Below, in pieces: positions 57,139 to 64,000 of a DNA stretch of 64,000 bases. A program made the position numbers and the translations under genes. The stretch covers positions 2,743,501 through 2,807,500 of the forward strand of contig NC_084939.1 of the NCBI RefSeq assembly GCF_958298935.1, read 5' to 3'. The stretch comes from Phragmites australis. Lineage: Eukaryota > Streptophyta > Magnoliopsida > Poales > Poaceae. The notes under the pieces are model-generated. The model did no database searches, was not told the origin of the DNA, and saw only the letters and a program-made list of their open reading frames with translations. The stretch's first letter is position 1; the number at the start of each line of letters is the position of its first letter.

Positions 57139-57897
57139 TGTTGGTGATACAGCCTAGAGGCTATCACGTATGTAGATTGAATATGTGAATGAGATTAAAT
57201 ATGATTGAATGCCCATTATGGTTTAGAGTCATGATGAATTTTAATATGATTAAAGGCTCATTAGCGTATTCTATATAAGAGGAGGCAGGAGCCGTGGGAG
57301 CATGAGTTGATTTTGCCACCACCTCTTCCCGAACTCACTGCGAAACCCTAGTCAAGTGCACGGTGCTAGCACACCGATGCACGACGTTCCATCCCTGTAC
57401 GTGTGGATATCGTGGAGGTACTACTGAGATTGTTGCGGTGCTGATCGGCGACAAGGACACTATGATGGGTTCGACTACTTTCTCATCGCGATCAAGGACA
57501 TGGTCAAGGCTCACTGTTCATGGTCGATGAGGTGGTCGACGTGATGGACTACTTCCTCTACGTGGTCACAAAGCTGGTTAAGAAGTACGACCACCTACTC
57601 GGAGTTGGTCGAGGACATGATAGACTTGCTTGAGGAATTGATCGAGAAGCACGACCACTTACTCGGAGCTAGTCAAGGAGTGTGACCACCTATATGTGAT
57701 TGGTCGCGGATCTGATCGAGAAGCTGCTCGAGGAGTTTGATGTGCACGATGTTGGATCGGTCTACTCCAACTCTTCTTCCACTGCACTGCGCGTCAAGTG
57801 GTAAAGATCTATGATCTCCTAATTGTATGGTTTTCTAGGTGAATATGGTAGAATTTTTTTTATTTTTAGGCTAACGTAGCCAACCCGTTCCTCAACA
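57139..57897 (+). repeat. 3' LTR of the 7.1-kb copia element
   Basis: 759 bp, TGTTGGTGATAC...TTCCTCAACA, preceded by GTGCAAGTGGGAGAT. Confidence 0.9.
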
Positions 57898-57902
57898 CAA
57901 AT

Positions 57903-58295
57903 GCCTATAACGAGACCAGAGCGAGAACCACTATAACGGGAACGAGTTGGAGGAACTTATTCCACATCGATGCAGTCGCTGCCACTTCAACACCATCAGT
58001 AGGAAACCTTAACCTAGACTCACCAAGACCTAAAACTACCAAGCTGACGAGGAGTCTTCTCTTTCTTACTGCTACCCCTATCGCTGCCACCGCCAAAAGC
58101 TAAAGCACTGGAACCTACTCCTATGCAGAGGGGCCCCAGATCTGAAATACCAAATCTAGATCCAAATGAACAATAATGGGGAAGGAGTCTGATGGACTTA
58201 TTCCATGTTGATGTTGTCGCTGCCACCTCGACACCACTGATAGAAAACCCTAATATGGACTCACCAGGACCTAAAACTACCAAGTTAACGAGGAA
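57903..58295. repeat. Tandem repeat array continuing right of the copia element
   Basis: GAACTTATTCCACATCGATG...AAAACTACCAAGCTGACGAG (57,953-58,050) recurs at about 58,195-58,293, a spacing near 245 bp. Together with 50,640-50,771 this shows the element landed inside a tandem repeat. Confidence 0.72.
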
Positions 58296-59740
58296 ACTGT
58301 GATCCACCCCACCTCCCAATGCCATATAGACCATCGGAGGCGAGGAGGACCGATAGTCTCGCCGGTGGAACTCCCTCATACGCCTCTCTCTGTTGCTAGG
58401 GTTTTTTATGGTTAACTCGGGACTTTTTGAGATAGGGGTGTTTGAGTAATTAATACATAGAAGAAAAAAAAAAGAATTTCATAGAGGTAGACTCAAACCG
58501 AATTTTCGTGGCGCACAAAAATGATAGAGAACCTATAGATATGTGCTTGACAATCTTAGATATCTTTTGCTAGCACGTACATGATCGAGGTTGTTCGCTT
58601 TACTAAGATTCTTTTTCTCATAAAAACCCGCACAAGTAATCTAAAGAAGATACTCTCTCCAGTAAAATTACATTACGTTTTTAATTTTTTACGATCTTTG
58701 ATGTGTAATTTTGACTATTATTTATTATTAGAATATAGTTATAATATCTATAAAAAATATAATATTATAAAAGTATTTTAAAAAAAATCTATGTTTCAAA
58801 ACTAAATATTTTGGAAGCTATTGACTATCAAAATTTTAAAGTTTAATTGAATTATAGTCAAAACGATAAATATTTATAATCAAAAGGAGTATATACTTAT
58901 ATTGTATGTAAAACACGAAACTATGGTTCGTCAGAGATGTGCAGTATTGCAGCAGGCTAATTGCTTATCCCCAGTTCACTTGGTATCATAATGCCCCCTT
59001 TCGTGGAGGGTTCACGTGGCAATCAACGTGCATCGTGGCTTCACTTGAGCAGTTCAGCTCAATCGTGAACCATCTCGAAGCTGCCTGATTCTATCCGTGG
59101 AAGTAAGAAGTTTTCGCCGAGTTCAGTCACACCTTATACCACAACACTAGATGAATTGTGTTCAAGTGTGATTCCGCGATGCTAACCATTCATAACCATC
59201 CAAGTTTTTGCTTTAACTGATTGGTACAACTCAAATATGTTGAACACGGATTTCAATTTTATTTTATAATTTTTTTATTGGTAAATTTTTTGTTATTTTT
59301 TGTCATCTGCTCTGTGGATCCACATGTTAGTAAAAAAAAAATTAAAATTAGATATTTCGTTTTGCTCTGAATTCGTAAAATTTTGTCAAACTTCAGTGAA
59401 ATATTAATCCTTACATTGAACACGTATGCCATAACCGAGCCTTCTGGACACGGCTTCCTCGCTCGAACATAGTCGTTGGCCCCTTATCTATTATTCAACA
59501 AAGCTTCTCGGTCGACATTCTGTTTTAACATTGACTTTTTTTAAGTAGCCTCACCAAATATAGGTTATAGCATTTAAACTTACATATAGATTTATATCAT
59601 ACACACGTACTCAATTATACAGACTCTTTTAATCGCAAGCTAACACCTATAATCTATACTCATACTCACACGTCTGTCTTAAAAGAGAATATCTCATACT
59701 GTAGCACGAGCACGTATGAAAACGCTACTTAAAGGCGCGG
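58296..59740. other. Intergenic, no gene recognised
   Basis: 58,650-58,895 looks like a diverged Stowaway-type MITE (TACTCTCTCCAGTAAAATTA ... AAAAGGAGTATA). The rest is AT-rich and featureless. Confidence 0.45.
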
Positions 59741-60039
59741 AATTTTTTTTATTTTAACTTTTTTAAACTAATATTTTATTAATAGTACGAGGAAAACTAA
59801 ATTTACAGGAAGTAGTCTCTTTTGTCACGCCAAATTTTTTAACGTGACTCCCTAACTTAGTCACGCCAATTTATATGACGTGATCAAGTTGGGAGTCACG
59901 CTAAGAAATTTAGCGTGACCAAGTTAGGAAGTCATGTCAAGAAATTTGACGTGATAAAAAGGGCTACTTCATGTAAATTTAGTTCTCCTCGTGCTATTAA
60001 TAAAATATTAGTTTAAAAAAAATTAAAATAAAAAAAATC
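59741..60039. repeat. Long inverted repeat (fold-back element)
   Basis: The left arm (59,741-about 59,870: AATTTTTTTTATTTTAACTT, ATATTTTATTAATAGTACGA, GTCACGCCAAATTTTTTAAC) is the near-perfect complement of the right arm (about 59,900-60,039: GTCAAGAAATTTGACGTGAT, CTCGTGCTATTAATAAAATA). Further TCACGCCAA/TGACGTGA palindromes lie at the centre. Arms of about 135 bp with a short loop would make one long hairpin if transcribed. No flanking duplication fixed. Confidence 0.85.
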
Positions 60040-60874
60040 CTGACCCGTGAGACACATGTGGATCGGAAGCATCTGCACTCTGCGGACTCGAATGAAGCGC
60101 CAAACACGTACGCACGCCATGGCTTAGAATTCCAACGCAATAATTACTTGGTTGAACAGAATCTATATCCTGTTTGGAATGAATACTGTTCGTACTATTT
60201 CATCACTATAATGTAGCTGTTTGTCATCCTAGAAACGATATTGAGTTTCATCTCAAAATTTTATATGCGCAAGTATATATGAGATAATCTACTCCACCTG
60301 CATGTGTGATATTTTCTGAGAATTATTTCAAAATTTCTGGACTTGTATTCGTGTTTTTACGATTTCGCCGAAGGGGTGGTGCTTTGATAGGATATTTATC
60401 CGAGATATGTGGAGGAGCGGGGAGCAAGACAGAGAACGAGAGGCTTCTACAGGCTGTTTGGTTCTTTCCTTCAAGAAATTAAGTCAAAATTTTCTACAGG
60501 CTGTTTGGTTCTGATCTTTAAGAAGGTAAGTCAAAATTTGGCTTCGTCTGGAAAGTTTGGCTTCTATTTGAATAAGGCTAAAATTTAGCCAGATCCAAAA
60601 TTTTGGTTCGACCTCAAACAAACACTATTGAATATAATTTTGATATGATCCTAATTCTAATATGATCAAATTTTAATTTAACTTTTTAAGGACGAGAACT
60701 AAACAGCTCCTAAACCCCCTGATAGCTGAGTGTTGTACATGTAGCTGGCATTTCCACGTTCCAAAGTAGGACACTTGTATGCAGGACAGTGGGCAGCTAT
60801 GTTGTAGAGCTAGAGCATGCACCTAACACCTATAGATATGCTTAACAGTCTCATATATGTTTGCCAGAATATAT
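60040..60874. other. Intergenic, no gene recognised
   Basis: A doubled segment TTCTACAGGCTGTTTGGTTC (60,447 and 60,494) precedes a GTTTGGTTCTxxxCTTxAAG repeat typical of grass MITE ends. No gene. Confidence 0.45.
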
Positions 60875-61892
60875 CATTATTATAGAAAATATCATCACTA
60901 TCTGTTTAAAATTAACATCACTGTTGATTTTCAAACCAGCAGTAAATTAATGGTAGTGGTAATCCATAATTAAGATAGAAGTCCTCGTACCGAAATGTCA
61001 GTGGTAGAGCATTTAGATTTAAATCTACAAATAGGAACGGATGTTGTACCAAGAGCTCTTCTGACGTTCAAAGTCAAAGAGCTCCTGATACAACAGCTAT
61101 GCACCATTCATTATACATCTTGCGCTAGCTGAGTGACAATACTATTCGAGTAACAATAATAAGTCTAAATGAATGGCAAAAATATAATCTTTAACACTCA
61201 AACTTAGCTTGAAGCGGATATATTTGCCATTCGTTTAGATCTATCAATTGACACAATCATCTTCACACAATATTCACGGGCATAGTGGAGGCTCGGGAGA
61301 CTGCGGGCTCGGCGAACATGAGGTGGCTATGACTCGGAGCTCGGTGGACGGTGGGTTGGAGAACGCGAGGTGGCTATGGCTCGGAGGACGGTGGACGGAC
61401 GCAATGGACATGGTGAGAGGAGATGAGGAGACGGGGTGAGGAGATGAGACGGGGAAGACTCATGGCAACGTGCTGGGCTCGGCAAACGTGAGGTGGATAC
61501 GGCCCGGAGCTCGGTGAACGGTGGGCTCGACAAACACAAGGTGGCTACGGCTCAAAGGACGCGTTGAAGCTTGTCATAAGGGGTAGAAGCATTCGCAGTG
61601 GAGACGATGACTACCGCTCCACTTCGACCATCACTACCCATCGGGAGTAGCTTCAAAAGAGCGAAATGAGATGTGGATGGCTGAGAGAGACGTGTTCTAT
61701 TTATAAAAGAATTATTAATACCGATTTAAAATACAAACTAGTAGTGAGAATAATTAGCACTGTTGGTTATTAAAGACATGTCTTTTTATATACATCTTTT
61801 ACGAATCACAATAATAATTTAAATATTACTGTTGGTTTGTAATAATAACCAATAATAATAAAGGGGCAGAGATGATTCCTACTATAATAGTG
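60875..61892. mobile_element. Non-autonomous CACTA-like element
   Basis: Left end CATTATTATAGAAAATATCA and right end (inverted) CACTATTATAGTAGGAATCA correspond. Subterminal motifs ATCACTGTTGATTTTCAAAC and ACTGTTGGTTTGTAATAATA face each other, as in CACTA elements. Target bases TAT/TAA match at two of three. The middle (61,270-61,560) is GC-rich with four degenerate copies of GAGGTGGCTATGGCTCGGA and no transposase. Confidence 0.6.
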
Positions 61893-62119
61893 TAAGATCA
61901 TTTTGTTTACTGATAGATCAACTAAAAAGTGAAGAATCTGGTTTGACGTGTTAAAAGGTGAAAGATCGGAAACAACATGGAAACCTTTTCTTCGGGAACA
62001 CACTGAACATGGAAACATGAAAGTTCACTTTATTCGGATGTGTTTCATTTATCTAGTAGCATCATGAATTTGTTACTAGCACCACACATGACGGCTTATA
62101 TTATATTACAGTTCATGAC
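61893..62119. other. Short flank of the PR-4 pseudogene
   Basis: 227 bp, no feature recognised. Confidence 0.5.
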
Positions 62120-62463
62120 TCAGCAGCTCACGAACTGGTGGTTGACGGTGAGGTGCCCGTCCTGTAATCCCCGGCCGTCGGTGTCGATCCTGCTGAACGC
62201 CGTGTCGTAGTCCAGGTCCGGCCCGCCACTGCTGCACTGGTCCACGATCCTCGCCGTGATCTCCGCCCCGTCCCACGGTTCGTCACCTGCAGAAGTTCGC
62301 CGTCAACCGGTGTTGAGGCACTGAGTGCCTTGCCGAATTTATTTTCTTGAGCAAACTAGTTTCTAAAGAGTCTGGTCAAGGAGTAGTGTCCGTACCCGGA
62401 TGCACTGGCCGCCGGCGGCCTGGCCCCTTCGGTCCCGCCGTTCCGCACAAGGCGGTCCGGCCG
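62120..62463 (-). pseudogene. Decayed PR-4 (barwin) copy interrupted by a copia element
   Basis: 62,120-about 62,286 corresponds to exon 2 of the intact PR-4 gene (last residues NHQFVSC then TGA), but a base is missing in the GTGGGACGGGG stretch, shifting the frame. 62,398-62,463 corresponds to the end of exon 1 (Q..CIRV donor kept as CGG|GTACGG), with another frameshift before GQAAGGQCI. Homology stops abruptly at GGTCCGGCCG|TGTTGG, where the LTR begins. The rest of exon 1, if it survives, must lie past the window end. Confidence 0.85.
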
Positions 62464-62908
62464 TGTTGGAGCTGAACCGCGCTGATCAGCAAGCTGCTCA
62501 CGCCGCACGTTTCTGCTGAAGCATGGAGAAAATCAGCAGAGTTTCTGCCGATGAACAGTGGAGCCAGCTAGTTCAGAGAAAACGTATTCAGATAGAGTTT
62601 GCGCTGGGTTTTTTCGGGGGTTATGAACTGATCCCCTCTTTTTGTTTTTTTTTTCTATTTATCGAGCACTCTGGCTTGTCCACTACTCACACGTTTACAC
62701 AAATATGAACCAAATTCGCCGGCCACAACGCACGCCATCTCCTCCTCTCTCGGTCTGCACAAGTGAACTTCGTCTTTCCCCGTTTGCTGGAGCTCAACCA
62801 CTTGATCGAGATTGTTGGATGCACGCACGCACGCATACTCAGCCACGAAGGCACATACATGATTAGACACACGCACACCTACACACCCTAGGACATAGCT
62901 ACACAACA
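62464..62908 (-). repeat. 3' LTR of the right-edge copia element
   Basis: 445 bp bounded on the plus strand by TGTTGGAGC and CTACACAACA, so TG...CA on either strand with 5-bp inverted ends. The minus-strand TAAGGTGGTGATT next to it is the probable polypurine tract. The partner LTR is outside the window. Confidence 0.7.
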
Positions 62909-64000
62909 AATCACCACCTTAGACATGTGGTGCTGAAATTTCTGAAATCTCCTTGATGCCCAGCTGCTGTTTCATCTTGACGATCTTAACACGCCCAAGT
63001 GGCTTTGTGATAATATCAACCAACTGACCATCAGTGCCTTCATGCTCCGTCATCATCTTTCCTTCAGTGATGCAATCTCGGATGAAGTGGAATTTTCTAT
63101 CAATGTGCTTGGTTCAGCCGTGGTGCACATGATTTTGACTTAGCTCAATTGTGGACATGTTGTTCACCTTCAAGCCATGATTCTTGCCAAGTAAATCTGC
63201 AATGAGCCATAACAGCCATATCCCTTGACAAGCTGCCATTGCAGCAACCATATACTTAGCCTCACAGGACGACAAGGCAACTATCTCCTGTTTTTGTGAA
63301 TTCCAAGTAATCATGTTTCCTTCAAGCAAGAACACACACCCACCAGTGCTCTTTCTATTATCCAAATCATCAACCAGATCACTATCACTATATCCCACAA
63401 GATCCAAACCCTCTTAGCTACCTTTTCTGAATATGTAGCCGTATTTGATAGTACCTTGAACAAACCTTAGAATTTGTTTGACTTCTGCTTTATGTTGATC
63501 AGTGAGCTTCTCCATATATCGGCTTACAACTCCAACAACATAGGCTATATTCGGCCTTATATTCACCAGGTATCTCAAACTCCCAACAATGCTTCTATAT
63601 TCTGTGGGATCGACAAATGAGCCACTGTCTTCCTTTGTCAGCTTCATCTTTGCCTCTATTGGAGTTGCTGAAGGATTACACATTGACATCCCGGCTATTT
63701 GCAATATTTTCTTTGCATAACTACTCTTGCATAAGGTGATCTCATTTGCTTCCTATTTCACCTCAATTCCCAGGTAGAAACTCAACAAGCCCAAGTCACT
63801 CATTTTGAATATTGAACACATCTCTTCTTTGAACTCTGCAATGCTTCAGGTATCTGACCTTGTAATGGTAAGGTCATCCACATATACACCAATTAGCATA
63901 ATCTTACCAGCCTTCTCACTTCTGTAAATGGCATGTTCGGTTGGACTAAGAACAAAACCAAGTGGGTACAGAGATGCATCCAATTTTGAATTCCATACAC
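62464..64000 (-). mobile_element. Copia LTR retrotransposon, 3' part (continues beyond window)
   Basis: Minus-strand order from the right edge: the end of RT with the intact catalytic box VYVDDL (about 63,880), then SATPIEAKMKL and TEYRSIVGSLRYL (63,704-63,414), then RNase H with GYSDSDL, NRKSTGGCVFLLEGN and ALSSCEAKYMVA (63,407-63,114), a remnant of KFHFIRDCI and a C-terminal EISAPHV before the polypurine tract and 3' LTR. A stop at 63,414 splits the frame, and the DW..D.D residue set is changed to GYSDSD (YSDSDWAG normally). Probably inactive. Confidence 0.9.

Larger units (their letters stand above)
50772..57897 (+). mobile_element. Decayed full-length copia LTR retrotransposon (7.1 kb)
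   Basis: The 5' LTR is 50,772-51,512 and the 3' LTR 57,139-57,897; they align throughout (TTGGTGATAY..GCCTAGAGGC.., TATATAAGAGGAGGCAGG, GATCGGCGACAAGGACAC). Flanks CAAAC (50,767-50,771) and CAAAT (57,898-57,902) fit a 5-bp duplication with one mutation. A Met-tRNA-type primer site, AGTATCAGAGCC, follows the 5' LTR (about 51,515). The polypurine tract AAGTGGGAGAT lies just before the 3' LTR. Pol order, integrase then RT then RNase H, marks copia. The interior is full of stops. Confidence 0.92.

Noticed and set aside
62655..62909. Minus-strand 84-codon frame
   Set aside because: It lies entirely in the LTR of the right-edge copia element.

Overview
This is a stretch of nuclear DNA from a grass (Poaceae). 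The signs are split genes with GT-AG introns, very GC-rich first exons running down to AT-rich introns, Tourist/Stowaway/hAT-type MITEs, and nested copia/gypsy LTR retrotransposons. I cannot name the species. No prokaryotic or viral operon, CRISPR array, rRNA or tRNA gene was recognised, and I see no convincing undescribed molecular system. What is unusual is the layering of mobile elements and the genes they broke.

Left part (1-25,100), gene-rich. A decayed DUF295/F-box-type pseudogene (1-1,050) is followed by a two-exon thioredoxin-fold gene (2,660-5,307, +). Next is a three-layer nest: a Tourist-like MITE, a 5'-truncated L1-type LINE (5,849-9,078, -) and an Ac/Ds-like hAT element inside the LINE. 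Then come an organelle-type tRNA methylthiotransferase of the MiaB/CDK5RAP1 family (9,542-13,079, +), a 13-exon plastid-type HflX GTPase (13,763-18,380, -) and a six-exon TPX2-domain microtubule-associated gene (19,619-22,554, -) with its probable 5' UTR near 24.7-25.1 kb. The methylthiotransferase and HflX are both translation-related and of bacterial descent, and they converge tail to tail.

Middle (25,100-41,800), gene-poor. There is a copia-type LTR element (26,259-30,385, -) with a matching 5-bp target duplication, carrying an embedded gypsy-like fragment with a 40-bp tandem array. A 87-bp CT microsatellite, several MITEs and a GC-rich unassigned patch (35.3-35.9 kb) follow. A partly duplicated remnant of a CRM-domain (CFM-type) splicing-factor gene lies at 37.6-40.1 kb.

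Right part (41,800-64,000). A GAUT-family glycosyltransferase gene (42,067-46,360, +) has two reading-frame breaks and a small LTR element in intron 3. An intact two-exon barwin/PR-4 gene (47,735-48,399, -) has a decayed second copy at 62,120-62,463, which is split by a copia element running off the window. Between them are a decayed 7.1-kb copia element (50,772-57,897) inserted in an old tandem repeat, a long fold-back element (59,741-60,039) and a CACTA-like element (60,875-61,892).

Exon boundaries were derived by hand from splice consensus, reading-frame phase and family similarity. Where phases add up exactly (methylthiotransferase, HflX, TPX2, PR-4) the models are strong.
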